From: Terriglobia bacterium
GTDB taxonomy: Bacteria > Acidobacteriota > Terriglobia > UBA7540
DNA length: 64,000 nt
NCBI GenBank assembly: GCA_020073545.1
Contig: JAIQEZ010000003.1
Location: 29,579-93,578, forward strand
Reading direction: 5' to 3'
Notes under the pieces: generated by a model
What the model saw: only the letters and a program-made list of their open reading frames with translations
Told to the model about the DNA's origin: nothing
The model's database searches: none
Shown: piece after piece, positions 25,893-34,842 of the stretch
Numbering within the stretch: the first letter of the stretch is position 1
Layout: every line of letters starts with the position of its first letter
Made by a program: the position numbers and the translations under genes

Positions 25893-27374
25893 GTGGCCTA
25901 CCAAGACTTGCGCGACTTCCTTGCCCGGCTGGAGCGGGCGGGCGAGCTCAAGCGCGTATCCGCCGAAGTCGACGTCGATCTCGAAATCACCGAAATCACT
26001 GACCGCGTCTCGAAAGCCGGCGGGCCGGCGCTGCTGTTTGAAAGGCCTCGCTCCGCGAGCGACGGGGTGAGCTACGCGCTGCCGCTGCTCATCAACCTGC
26101 TGGGGACGCGACGGCGCGTGGAACTCGCGCTCGAAGTCGGCTCGCTCGAAGACGTGGCGCGGCGCATCGAGGATTTGCTGGACATGCAGCCACCCGAAGG
26201 CTTCTTCGACAAAGTCAAGCTGCTTCCCAGACTTTCCGAACTCGGGTCGTTCTTCCCCAAGAACGTGCGGAGCGGCCCGGTGAAGGAAGTGATCGAGCGG
26301 GAGAACTTCTCGCTGGCACGCCTGCCGGTAATGAAATGCTGGCCGCAGGATGGCGGCCGGTTTATTACCTTCCCTCTGGTGATCACGCGCAGCCCCAAGA
26401 ACGGCCGTCGCAATGTGGGTTGTTATCGCATGCAGGTGTATGACGAGCGCACCACCGGAATGCACTGGCAGGTTCACAAAGGCGGGGCGGAACACTTCCG
26501 TTGGCTGGCGCGGGAAGGGAAGAGTCGCCGCATGGACGTGGCCGTGGCGTTGGGCGCGGACCCCGTCACGATGCTCTCCGGCGTGCTGCCACTGCCCCAA
26601 GACCTGGATGAATTTCTCTTCGCGGGCTTCCTGCGCCAGGACCCGGTGGAGCTGGTGAAATGCGAGACCGTAGACTTGGAAGTCCCCGCCCACGCCGAAA
26701 TCGTGCTGGAAGGTTACGTGGATCTTGACGACATCCGCCCGGAAGGGCCGTTCGGTGACCACACGGGATACTACTCACTCCAAGACAAGTTTCCGGCGTT
26801 TCACCTCACCTGCATTTCGCGGCGACGCGACCCGATCTATGTTTCCACCGTCGTCGGGCGCCCGCCCATGGAAGACTATTGGATGGGCTACGCGGTGGAA
26901 CGATTGTTCCTACCCCTGATGCGTAAACAGATGCCGGAAGTTGTGGACGTGCATATGCCCGCCGAAGGTGTGTTTCATAATTTGCTGATTGTGTCAATTC
27001 GCAAGAGCTATCCGGGTCATGCGCGAAAAGTGATGCACGCCATCTGGGGTATGCCGGGAGCCATGTTCACGAAATGCCTCGTGGTCGTGGATCACGACGT
27101 CAACGTTCACGACTCCGGCGAAGTCGCCTGGAAGGCCCTGAACCACATCGACCCCGAACGCGATATCCAATTCACGCTGGGGCCCGTGGACCAGCTTGAA
27201 CACGCTTCGCGCCTGCCGAACTTCGGCTCCAAGATGGGCGTGGACGCCACGCGCAAGTGGCCTTCCGAAGGCTTCACGCGGCCCTGGCCGGATGAAATTG
27301 TCATGGACCCGGAAGTAAGAAAGAAAGTGGATGCCCTCTGGCCGGGCCTGGGTCTGAAACTTTCAGCGGACTGA
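25893..27374 (+). CDS. UbiD-family decarboxylase
   Basis: A 493-residue prenylated-FMN-dependent (de)carboxylase of the UbiD family. It is close in length to E. coli UbiD and to the menaquinone/futalosine-pathway and aromatic-acid members. Family landmarks are DLRDFLARLERAGELKRV at the N-terminus, PVMKCWPQDGGRFITFPLVIT, and the acidic active-site motif RPEGPFGDHTGYYS. The GTG start follows GAGG at about seven bases. No UbiX-type prenyltransferase is adjacent. A role in quinone biosynthesis is the likeliest, but other aromatic acids are possible. Confidence 0.92.
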   Translation: MAYQDLRDFLARLERAGELKRVSAEVDVDLEITEITDRVSKAGGPALLFERPRSASDGVSYALPLLINLLGTRRRVELALEVGSLEDVARRIEDLLDMQPPEGFFDKVKLLPRLSELGSFFPKNVRSGPVKEVIERENFSLARLPVMKCWPQDGGRFITFPLVITRSPKNGRRNVGCYRMQVYDERTTGMHWQVHKGGAEHFRWLAREGKSRRMDVAVALGADPVTMLSGVLPLPQDLDEFLFAGFLRQDPVELVKCETVDLEVPAHAEIVLEGYVDLDDIRPEGPFGDHTGYYSLQDKFPAFHLTCISRRRDPIYVSTVVGRPPMEDYWMGYAVERLFLPLMRKQMPEVVDVHMPAEGVFHNLLIVSIRKSYPGHARKVMHAIWGMPGAMFTKCLVVVDHDVNVHDSGEVAWKALNHIDPERDIQFTLGPVDQLEHASRLPNFGSKMGVDATRKWPSEGFTRPWPDEIVMDPEVRKKVDALWPGLGLKLSAD

Positions 27375-27575
27375 TACGAAAGCATTAAGAGATGTTACGC
27401 CTGCGCACCGGCAATCGTGACCCCCTCACCCGCCCTCGTCCCTCGGGCACCCTCTGTCGCCGCGGCGACCGAGGGCTGTGAACGTAGTTTGGGGCAAGCT
27501 GATGTTGCTGCGTTCATATTAGTTCGGCCCGCACCGGAGCATGTTCTGGCCCGATCGCAGGACGAGGGGCGGGCA

Positions 27576-28292
27576 TCACGCGCTGGGTTTGTAGATGGAA
27601 TTCAAAAGTCCGAGCAGCACGAAGGCGTTGGGGACGTGGTGCAGCCCCCACCCGGTCGTGCGTTTTTCCCCGGTGCGCCAGATATAAAAGTTACCCTGCT
27701 GGATGGCGTAGCTGGAAACCTGGTCCCAGGGAATTCCCTTGTAGCCGAAAAGCTTCTTGACCTCGATACCGCCAGCCCGGCTCACACGGATGGCGCCAAA
27801 ATCCAGATCCTCTCCATTATTGTACCAGTCTGCGATCTTCCGGTAGAGCGCCGGATAGGTCAGTTCGATGAGCTTCTGTCCGAGTTGGGCCGGGTGTTCG
27901 ATGCGGTTCCCGACGCGGATCTTCTTCCCCTCGGCGTCAACCAGCCTGTAGAGGTAGTACGTCCCGACGGGAATGAAATTGATGCTCCGCTTGATAGCTT
28001 CGTAGTAGAAGCGCTCCACCGCCTCCCAACGCATTTCCTTCTCGCTGATCAGCGACCGATATGAGATGCCGTCGTTGTGAAGAGAGACCCGGAGGGACCT
28101 GAGCGAGAGGAAAAAGAAAACCATCAGGGCGAGGAGCGCCAGGGTGAAGATCTTGACGGCAATGTCTGGGATAGCTTTTTCCAGGGAGGTGAAGGCGGCA
28201 TAGACGAGCGCGGCTGCTCCTAGCCCCAGGATTGCCACCAAGGCCATGACAATCTTGTTGCCTCTGAATGTCTCCAGTTCAGGTCCCAGCAT
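27576..28292 (-). CDS. Membrane-anchored PH-like hypothetical protein
   Basis: A 238-residue protein of unknown function. Two transmembrane helices lie near the N-terminus (KIVMALVAILGLGAAALVYAAF and VKIFTLALLALMVFFFLSL). A soluble beta-rich region follows, whose pattern (GISYRSLISEKEMRWEAVERFYYEA ... GIEVKKLFGYKGIPWDQVSSYAI) suggests two PH-like folds, as in bacterial PH/DUF6585-type proteins. The ATG follows GGAG at seven bases. It is convergent with the UbiD-family gene and shows no catalytic motif. Confidence 0.72.
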   Translation of the reverse strand: MLGPELETFRGNKIVMALVAILGLGAAALVYAAFTSLEKAIPDIAVKIFTLALLALMVFFFLSLRSLRVSLHNDGISYRSLISEKEMRWEAVERFYYEAIKRSINFIPVGTYYLYRLVDAEGKKIRVGNRIEHPAQLGQKLIELTYPALYRKIADWYNNGEDLDFGAIRVSRAGGIEVKKLFGYKGIPWDQVSSYAIQQGNFYIWRTGEKRTTGWGLHHVPNAFVLLGLLNSIYKPSA

Positions 28293-28737
28293 GGAAGGTC
28301 TCCCCCTGTCGAAGGCTCAATCCACTCGACGTGCCACCTCTCCTTGAAACTCGCGTGAGCCTAGCACCGCGCGCGGAGAGGGTCAAGAGGCGCAGGCGGC
28401 TGAAAAGCACTTCGTCATCGCGAAGGCGTTCTCTGCGCGTGAGGCGGCCCGGCTCTCAGTTCACCTTGCCGGAACCTGGAAGCGTGCGTCAGAAATAGTA
28501 GGCGGCAATTGACTAGGGGAGCAGATGATCGCGCCGAGGAAGCCAAAAGGTAAAATGCCTGATCGTCCTCGCTGGCTGGAGGCCTCGGATGGTCCGCTCT
28601 TCGCCTCACTATCGACGGATCGGGGTTATACTGCTCGACGTGACTGCGCACCGCGCGCGGACTGCGCGGACCGTTGAACTGGCAGTTTTTGCTGCTTTCC
28701 TGCCACCTGCGGTGTCTGAGTTTGAGGAGGAAGCGCC
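28293..28737. other. Divergent intergenic region, no gene
   Basis: About 445 bases separate two divergent genes. No coding region is supported. A TATACT box occurs near 28625 without a matching -35. GAGGAGGAA just before 28738 is the ribosome-binding site of the next gene. Confidence 0.45.
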
Positions 28738-30051
28738 ATGCTCACTCGCGAGCGCCGGTCGGATTACAGCTCGAAACTCTACGAGCAGGCTTGTCGCGTC
28801 ATTCCCGGCGGCGTGAACAGCGCCGTCCGTAACCTCATGCCGCCCCTCGTCATCAAGCGCGCGGAGGGCGCAACGCTGTGGGACGCCGACGGCAATGAGT
28901 ATCTGGACTTTCATGGTGCGTTCGGTCCGCCGCTGCTCGGCCACAATCATCCCGGGGTCAGGCGCCGGGTGATCGAAGCTCTGCAGGACGGCTGGCTGCC
29001 TGGAGTCGGCGTCACGGAACTGGAAATTCAAGTAGCCCGCAAGATCACCCAACATGTCCCCTCGGCGGAGAAGGTGCTGCTCTGCAATACCGGGTCAGAG
29101 GCAACCTTGCACGCTCTGCGTGTGGCTCGCGCGGTCACGGGCCGCAAGAAGATCATCAAGTTTCAGGGTTGCTATCACGGGGTTCATGATTACGTTCTAC
29201 GGAATGTGGCGAGCCCCGCGGATCGTGTGGGGAAGCTCGATCCGGGCTCGGCGGGAATGCTCCCGGAAGCTCTCGAAAATACGCTGGTCTGCGAGTTCAA
29301 CCACTTCGAGCAAGTGGAGACGACACTCCACGAGCAGCGCGGGCAGGTAGCCGCGATCATCATCGAGCCCCTTGCCCACAACGTGGGGTGCATCCTTCCG
29401 CGCCCCGGCTTTCTCGAAGGCTTGCGGCAGCTTTGCACTGCTCACGGGGCGATCCTGATCTTCGACGAGGTCATCACCGGTTTTCGTCATCACCTGGGCG
29501 GCTACCAGAAAATCTGCGGAGTGATGCCGGACTTGACGACGCTCGCCAAAGCTATGGCCAATGGTTTCCCGCTGGCCGCAGTGTGCGGGAAGGCAGAGAT
29601 CATGGACCACTTCAATACCCGGCCAGGTGGCGACACCTTCTTCGGCGGAACCTTCAACGGCAACGCCGTGGGGTGTGCCGCGGCGCTTGCCACGCTGGAG
29701 ACGCTGGAGCGCGAACCCGTTCACGAATACTTGTTCCAACTGGGGGAGCGGGTGCGCAAAGGATTGACCGAAATCCACAAGCGACTGGGCATCCCGGCCA
29801 CCGTGGCAGGTTTTGGGTCCATATTTACGACTTACTTTATGGAAGGTCCTATTGAGAGTTACAGCGATTTGTTGAGGAATGACGCCGGGCTCTTCGTCGA
29901 TTATCGACGACGCCTGTTGGATCGCGGCATTTTCGAGATGCCGGCTAACCTCAAGCGCTGCCATTTGAGCTTCGCGCACACGGAGGAGCATATCGACCGC
30001 CTGCTCGAGGCTTCAGAGGAAGTGCTCAAAGAGATCGTCCGGCGCCCGTAG
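28738..30051 (+). CDS. Class III aminotransferase, glutamate-1-semialdehyde aminomutase-like
   Basis: A 437-residue PLP enzyme of the HemL-like branch of class III aminotransferases. It shares IPGGVNSAVRN, LLGHNHPGV, NTGSEATLHALRVARA, IKFQGCYHG, the PLP aspartate segment LIFDEVITGFRHHLGGYQ, the PLP lysine in LTTLAKAMANGFPLAAVCGK, and GGTFNGNAVGCAAAL. Several substrate-site segments differ from textbook HemL (FHGAFGPPLL in place of the usual YVGSWGPMIL). It may therefore be a paralogue with another amino substrate rather than the tetrapyrrole enzyme. GAGGAGGAA gives a strong ribosome-binding site. No other tetrapyrrole genes are nearby. Confidence 0.88.
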   Translation: MLTRERRSDYSSKLYEQACRVIPGGVNSAVRNLMPPLVIKRAEGATLWDADGNEYLDFHGAFGPPLLGHNHPGVRRRVIEALQDGWLPGVGVTELEIQVARKITQHVPSAEKVLLCNTGSEATLHALRVARAVTGRKKIIKFQGCYHGVHDYVLRNVASPADRVGKLDPGSAGMLPEALENTLVCEFNHFEQVETTLHEQRGQVAAIIIEPLAHNVGCILPRPGFLEGLRQLCTAHGAILIFDEVITGFRHHLGGYQKICGVMPDLTTLAKAMANGFPLAAVCGKAEIMDHFNTRPGGDTFFGGTFNGNAVGCAAALATLETLEREPVHEYLFQLGERVRKGLTEIHKRLGIPATVAGFGSIFTTYFMEGPIESYSDLLRNDAGLFVDYRRRLLDRGIFEMPANLKRCHLSFAHTEEHIDRLLEASEEVLKEIVRRP

Positions 30052-30197
30052 GGCGTTGGAACAAGGCGGGTCCACAGGAATACTGGTTCGCCCGCATTCG
30101 CTGAGTTGATCAATCTGCTGGCAGTATCTGGAAAAACGTGGATTTCGCGAGCGCTCCCAAGCGCACGCCGCTTCGGCAGGGCGGACCTAATCGGGGA

Positions 30198-30449
30198 TTA
30201 CAGAATCCTTGCGGCAAGCCAGAACGTGGCGACAACCAATATTGCCGAAAGGACGAGAATAACGATGTCTTCCTTCTCGAGTTGCCCCACCCGCTTGTAC
30301 CCCGGGTCGGAAATGCCGCCCACCGCGGTCAAGGGGGCCTGTGCGTCGGGGTCGTGCTGGTGCTGGCCAGTTCCAGAATAGTCAGGCATCACCGCATGCT
30401 CGCTTCCTTCCTGGATAGACGTATTCCGTGTGATTTGAATTACAGGCAT
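30198..30449 (-). CDS. Small tail-anchored hypothetical protein
   Basis: An 83-residue protein with a hydrophilic N-terminal half (HQHDPDAQAPLTAVGGISDPGYKRVGQLEKED) and a single C-terminal membrane helix (IVILVLSAILVVATFWLAARIL). GGAAG lies about nine bases before the ATG; a second ATG at 30389 is possible. No family is recognised. It is short but its composition looks coding. Confidence 0.5.
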   Translation of the reverse strand: MPVIQITRNTSIQEGSEHAVMPDYSGTGQHQHDPDAQAPLTAVGGISDPGYKRVGQLEKEDIVILVLSAILVVATFWLAARIL

Positions 30450-30662
30450 GAAGACGGGCTTCCAGGGTGCTTCTGGGACTCACGGGCGTGCCGGGTGATT
30501 CCCACAGGGTGTCCGACTTTCTGGAAGCGCGCCCCTCTGGCCCCAACCAGACAATAAGTTGCAGGGAGAAAAATCGTTCTAAGCGAGGCCACTGGAACAG
30601 TAGTCGCTGGGAAGGCGTCGGGGGCTAAGTCAGGTTTTCAGCTATACGGACTTTTCTGAGGT
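30450..30662. other. Gene-free spacer before the tRNA-Pro relic
   Basis: No coding or RNA feature is supported in this spacer. Short ORFs here are shadows. The neighbouring 30663-30740 segment is a decayed tRNA. Confidence 0.45.
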
Positions 30663-30740
30663 TGGTCGGGGCGCGGGGATTTGGACCGCGGAACCTTCCT
30701 GATCCAGGATCGGGACGCGCTGGCATGCTGGGCACAGCAA
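30663..30740 (-). pseudogene. Degenerate tRNA-Pro-like sequence
   Basis: The 3' part closely matches the tRNA-Pro gene about 98 bases away: GCGCCCCGACCA end, T-arm region and part of the D-arm (CCAGCATGCCAGCGC). The T-loop is altered (GGTCCAAAT instead of GGTTCGAAT), the anticodon arm no longer pairs properly, and the 5' acceptor strand is missing. It looks like a decayed duplicate or an attachment-site-like remnant. Confidence 0.6.
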
Positions 30741-30760
30741 GCCGGCTGTTATGGAGAGAA

Positions 30761-30837
30761 TGGTCGGGGCGCGCGGATTCGAACCGCGGACCTCTTGCGC
30801 CCAAGGCAAGCGCGCTACCAGGCTGCGCCACGCCCCG
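30761..30837 (-). tRNA. tRNA-Pro (TGG)
   Basis: Intact minus-strand cloverleaf: acceptor CGGGGCG/CGCCCCG, D-arm GGCGCAGCCTGGTAGCGC, anticodon stem CTTGC/GCAAG with loop CTTGGGC, T-arm with TTCGAAT, discriminator A and encoded CCA. Confidence 0.97.
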
Positions 30838-30899
30838 CATGGGTCTCAGGGATCATTCTGCCAAGCTTGGCGGATTGTGTCCAGCCTGTTTCGGAGCTG

Positions 30900-32534
30900 T
30901 CACGGGTTGTCGGCGCGATCAGTCGTTGGGGGCTTCAGTCCGCGCTCACGCCGCAACTGATGGTCGCGGCCTGCCAGTGCGACCTTGTACTGCTCGAGCA
31001 AGTCGAACTCCTCAGCGGAAGTCAGTACTTCCATCTGCAGTTTTTCCCACTCGCGCGGCAGACTTTTCATCACCGGCATCTGGTTCCGCTTCCGGTAGAA
31101 GCAGTAGTAACCCAGGCAAAGCAGCACCCAGGAGGGTCCGGCAATGCGGCCGATGGCGTGCGTCGCGATGACCGTGAAGAAGATGGTGCTTACGCCCAGC
31201 AGTCCCAGGAAACCGAGCAGCGGTATTTCGACGACGCGTTCGCCTTTCCTCCAGGGCAGATTGAGCGGCACCTTGTAAGGCCGGGGTGTATACGGGTCGA
31301 GGAAGCGCAAGCGAATGAGCGAGATGAATACCAGAATGTAACCGAGCGTCGCGCCGAAGGCGTACATGTTGCCGAGCGTGCCGAGGAGCTGCGGAGTCAA
31401 TCCGGAAAGCATCACTGCCAGCGCGCCCGCGGCCGAAAAGAATATGATCGTGCGCACCGGGGTGTGGTACCGATGGTGAACGGCTTTGAACCAGGGACTG
31501 ATCAGGCCGAGTTGGGACATGGAGAACGTCAGTCGCGAGGCGCTCATGATCCCCGAGTTCGCTGAAATCGCCAGGATCGTCATGCCCAGAAACGCCGCGA
31601 AGGGGCCGGCGATAAATCCCAAGATGGGGATGTTATGCGCCAGCAAGGCCACGGGATCGTCCATGTGAATCTCGAACTCTTTCCAGGGCAAAACACCCAG
31701 CGCCAGGTTCGAGAAGGCTACGGCAAAGATGAAGACCGTGAAGATCAGCGTGAGGCTCGTGCGCGGAATGATAGTCGCCGGCCGCCGCGTTTCCTGCGCC
31801 GCCTGCGAGATCGACTCGAGCCCCACGAACGAAATAATAGCCAGCGAAAAGCCGTAAGCAAATTGCTTCAGCGAAACGGTGTGCATGGCCGCGCGCCACT
31901 GGCTGGCCAGCAGTTCCGGTTTCCACGCCGCGCAGAAGCCGAAGATGATAATGCCGCTTTCCGTAATGATATCGATGGCGCCCAGGATTTCGTTGAACAA
32001 TGACGATTCGCGGATGCCGCGAATATTCAGCCACACCAGGAAGCCAATGAGTAGGATGGCCTCGACGACATTGTAGGGTTTGTAGAGTGAAAACAATCCC
32101 AGATTCCAAACCGGGCTCGGAAACTCGTGGTGAAAGATGAAAGGGTAGAAGAAATTCAGGTACCCCACCGAGGCGACTGCAAAAAGCGCGATGTCGATGG
32201 TATAGTCCAGCAGCAGCGCCACGCCTGCGACATATCCCCAGAAATCGCCAAGACCACGCAGCGCATAGTACTGCCCGCCGCCCGCCACGGGATAGGCCGA
32301 TGCCAGCTCCGTGTAGGCCAGGCCGATCATGATGTACACCAGGCCCGCGGCAGCAAACGCCATGCTGGCGGCGCCCTGCGCGGCGGCAATCACCAAGCCC
32401 AGCGCCGTGTAAATATCCGCGCCGACGTCCGCATAACCCCACATGAACGAACCCCACACCGTCACATCGCGGCGCAGTTCGACTTCATGGGAAGGCTTGA
32501 CGGAAGAATCCGCAGGAATGGAAGCACTGGCCAT
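30900..32534 (-). CDS. APC-family amino acid permease
   Basis: A 544-residue polytopic transporter of the amino acid-polyamine-organocation superfamily. About twelve hydrophobic helices are visible. The first helix region (GSFMWGYADVGADIYTALGL) contains the unwound glycine-type segment, and SFVGLESISQAAQETRRPATIIPRT is a characteristic TM6-loop motif. The C-terminal cytoplasmic tail (about 90 residues, EWEKLQMEVLTSAEEFDLLEQYK) is longer than in minimal family members. No neighbouring metabolic gene hints at the substrate. Confidence 0.9.
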   Translation of the reverse strand: MASASIPADSSVKPSHEVELRRDVTVWGSFMWGYADVGADIYTALGLVIAAAQGAASMAFAAAGLVYIMIGLAYTELASAYPVAGGGQYYALRGLGDFWGYVAGVALLLDYTIDIALFAVASVGYLNFFYPFIFHHEFPSPVWNLGLFSLYKPYNVVEAILLIGFLVWLNIRGIRESSLFNEILGAIDIITESGIIIFGFCAAWKPELLASQWRAAMHTVSLKQFAYGFSLAIISFVGLESISQAAQETRRPATIIPRTSLTLIFTVFIFAVAFSNLALGVLPWKEFEIHMDDPVALLAHNIPILGFIAGPFAAFLGMTILAISANSGIMSASRLTFSMSQLGLISPWFKAVHHRYHTPVRTIIFFSAAGALAVMLSGLTPQLLGTLGNMYAFGATLGYILVFISLIRLRFLDPYTPRPYKVPLNLPWRKGERVVEIPLLGFLGLLGVSTIFFTVIATHAIGRIAGPSWVLLCLGYYCFYRKRNQMPVMKSLPREWEKLQMEVLTSAEEFDLLEQYKVALAGRDHQLRRERGLKPPTTDRADNP

Positions 32535-32819
32535 AATTCGTGAACGAAGGCGATCTTAGCCCGGCTATACCGCTTCGCAGGTGGAACTTAAAGCCCTCAT
32601 GATGCGCTGCGTCCCCCAGCCTGTCAAGCCTTCGCCGCTGCTGGTGCGAAGAGCGCTGCCGATGGGTGAACATCGTCGCAGCCGGCGGTGAGGCGCCCCT
32701 CTTTTGCGGCTTCGAGGTTCCTCCTGGCCGGGCCCGCAGGTTGCTGTGCGAGAAAGGGTCTGGGTTTGCTATCCCGAGTGTCGTGATATACACTGGGCGC
32801 ATTACGCCGGATTCCAGCC

Positions 32820-34712
32820 ATGAAACGGTGCCTTTCGTGTCAAACGCCGTACCCGGATGAATTTGCTTTCTGCCCCCTCGACGGCGCGGAATTGGAAGAC
32901 CCCTCCGTGTACGCGGTGGGCACCACGATTCGTAACAAGTACCGCATCCTGGCGAAGGTCGGCAAGGGCGGCATGGGTCACGTCTACAAGGCGCTGCACC
33001 TTTTGTTCAACGAGGTGCGCGCGCTGAAAGTAATGTATCCCTCGCTCATGGCGCGGGAGGAATTCGTGCAGCGTTTTCTGCGCGAGGCCTTCGTGGCCCG
33101 CCGTCTGCGGCATCCGAACGCCGTCCATGTGGAGGACGTGGACGAGACCGAGGACGGCCGCCCCTGCATCGTGATGGAGTTCATTGACGGGCGAGTCCTC
33201 CGGGACGTCATCCAGCGCGATGCGCCGCTGGCCGTCGGGCGCGCCTGTGCGATCGTCAAGCAGGTGGCTTCGGCCCTCGCCGCTGCGCACGAGCTGGGCA
33301 TCATTCACCGCGACATCAAACCCGAAAACATCGCGTTGGTGGGAGGTGAGGCGGGCGAGTGGGTCAGGGTACTGGATTTCGGTATCACCAAGCTCCGCGA
33401 AGGCCGGCTCAAGGATGAGGTCGGCGCCATGGCCCTGGCGGGCCCCGGGACCTTCTTTGCCATCGGCACCCCCGAATACATGTCGCCGGAGCAGGTGCAG
33501 CAATGGGAACCGGACGGCCGCTCGGACCTCTATTCACTGGGAGTCGTATTTTACGAGATGCTCACGGGCCAGCTGCCGCTGCACGCGGAGTCGCAAGCCG
33601 AGTGGTTCTTGGCGCACGTCGGGCAGACGCCGCGCCGGCTGCACGAATCCGCCGCCGACCTACAAATCCCCGAGCGCATTGCCGACCTCGTGATGGCGAT
33701 GCTCGAGAAGGATCGCGACTCTCGTCCGCCCAACGCCACTGCGGTGATTGAGTGGATTGAAGCCTGCGAAGAGGAGATCCAGTCTCTCAATTTCCCGCCG
33801 ATGACGATCTCCCGGCCACAGGTGGAGCGAGCCTCTCCCGAGGCCACCACCGCTCCGGCATTTTTCGAAGGTTGGAAGCGAGGGAGTCTGATCGCGGAGA
33901 GGTATAAAATCCTCGAGAAGATTGCGGAAGTCCGGCTGGGCCCCGTCTACACCGCACTGGATTCCGCTACGGGCGGCGTGTGCGTCCTCAAGCTCGTCAC
34001 CCCCTGGAATCCGCCCGGGCCGGAACTCATCAACCGGCTTATGGAGTACTGCCGGCGAATGCAGCGATTCGAGCATCCGCACGTGGTTCGGACCTACGAC
34101 CTCGGCCGGGCCGAAGACGGAGTGCTGTTCATCGCCACGGAATATGTGAGTGGACAGAATTTGCGGCAGGTGATCGAGCAGGAGGCTCCGCTGGAACTTT
34201 CACGCGCCTGCCGTATCGTCTGGGAAATCGCCAGCGCGCTCGACGCCGGCCAGAATTTGGGGATGGTACATGGTGACATCAAGCCGGAACACATCCTGCT
34301 CGCACGGCTGCGCAAGACCGAGCTGGCCAAGATTCTGGATTTCAGTCTCGACAGTGTGAAGGAGGCCATGCCCGAACTCTCAGACCCGGACCTCCCTTCG
34401 GAGTGGCTCGCGCCGCTGCATTACATGTCGCCGGAGAGGGTTTCCGGGCAGCCCTACCTGCCGCAGTCCGATATTTATTCGTTGGGAATCGTGTTCTATG
34501 AAATGCTGACCGGACGCCGGCCCTTCGAAGGAAACGGTATTGAAATCGCCATGAAGCAGGTGCGGGAAATGCCGGCCCCGGTCGATCGCGTTCGCCCCGA
34601 ACTAAATATCCCACCTAGCGTCGCCAGCCTGGTGATGAGGATGATCCAGAAAGACCCCGACAACCGGCCGGCCCATCCCCGCATGCTTATGGAAGAGCTT
34701 TCCGCCGTGTAG
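32820..34712 (+). CDS. Tandem Ser/Thr kinase-pseudokinase with N-terminal zinc ribbon
   Basis: A 630-residue soluble protein. Residues 1-25 form a zinc-ribbon-like start (CLSC ... FCPLDG) in which the fourth cysteine is Asp. Kinase domain 1 (about 41-315) is complete: glycine loop GKGGMG, Lys70 in ALKVM, HRDIKPEN (Asp165), DFG (186-188) and the GTPEYMSPEQ activation segment. Domain 2 (about 361-628) keeps Lys391, HGDIKPEH and APLHYMSPER but has HGD for HRD, DFS for DFG and a degraded glycine loop (AEVRLGP), so it is probably a pseudokinase or a weak kinase. There is no transmembrane segment, unlike many bacterial PknB-type kinases. It is flanked downstream by a paired hairpin element. Targets are unknown. 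Confidence 0.92.
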   Translation: MKRCLSCQTPYPDEFAFCPLDGAELEDPSVYAVGTTIRNKYRILAKVGKGGMGHVYKALHLLFNEVRALKVMYPSLMAREEFVQRFLREAFVARRLRHPNAVHVEDVDETEDGRPCIVMEFIDGRVLRDVIQRDAPLAVGRACAIVKQVASALAAAHELGIIHRDIKPENIALVGGEAGEWVRVLDFGITKLREGRLKDEVGAMALAGPGTFFAIGTPEYMSPEQVQQWEPDGRSDLYSLGVVFYEMLTGQLPLHAESQAEWFLAHVGQTPRRLHESAADLQIPERIADLVMAMLEKDRDSRPPNATAVIEWIEACEEEIQSLNFPPMTISRPQVERASPEATTAPAFFEGWKRGSLIAERYKILEKIAEVRLGPVYTALDSATGGVCVLKLVTPWNPPGPELINRLMEYCRRMQRFEHPHVVRTYDLGRAEDGVLFIATEYVSGQNLRQVIEQEAPLELSRACRIVWEIASALDAGQNLGMVHGDIKPEHILLARLRKTELAKILDFSLDSVKEAMPELSDPDLPSEWLAPLHYMSPERVSGQPYLPQSDIYSLGIVFYEMLTGRRPFEGNGIEIAMKQVREMPAPVDRVRPELNIPPSVASLVMRMIQKDPDNRPAHPRMLMEELSAV

Positions 34713-34812
34713 GGGGACGGCTTGCCGTCCCCGTCTCGGCTTGCAGGGGTAGGGCCCACCCCACGCTGGCTGGTCGCGACGATTAATTCGGGGACGGCGA
34801 GCCGTCCTCCTA
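34710..34812. repeat. Paired-hairpin REP-like element
   Basis: Hairpins GGGGACGG-CTTG-CCGTCCCC (34713-34732) and GGACGGC-GA-GCCGTCC (34792-34807) face each other. Together they form outer inverted ends TAGGGGGACGGC and GCCGTCCTCCTA. They fill the gap between convergent kinase and alaS genes and could serve as a bidirectional terminator. Confidence 0.65.
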
Positions 34813-34842
34813 TGCGCCCGTGGAGTTCCGGGATATTGCGGG

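Noticed and set aside
25620-26762. Long minus-strand ORF of 380 codons
   Set aside because: It lies antisense to the UbiD-family gene and its sequence is the GC-rich shadow of that gene plus the heptamer array; no family features.
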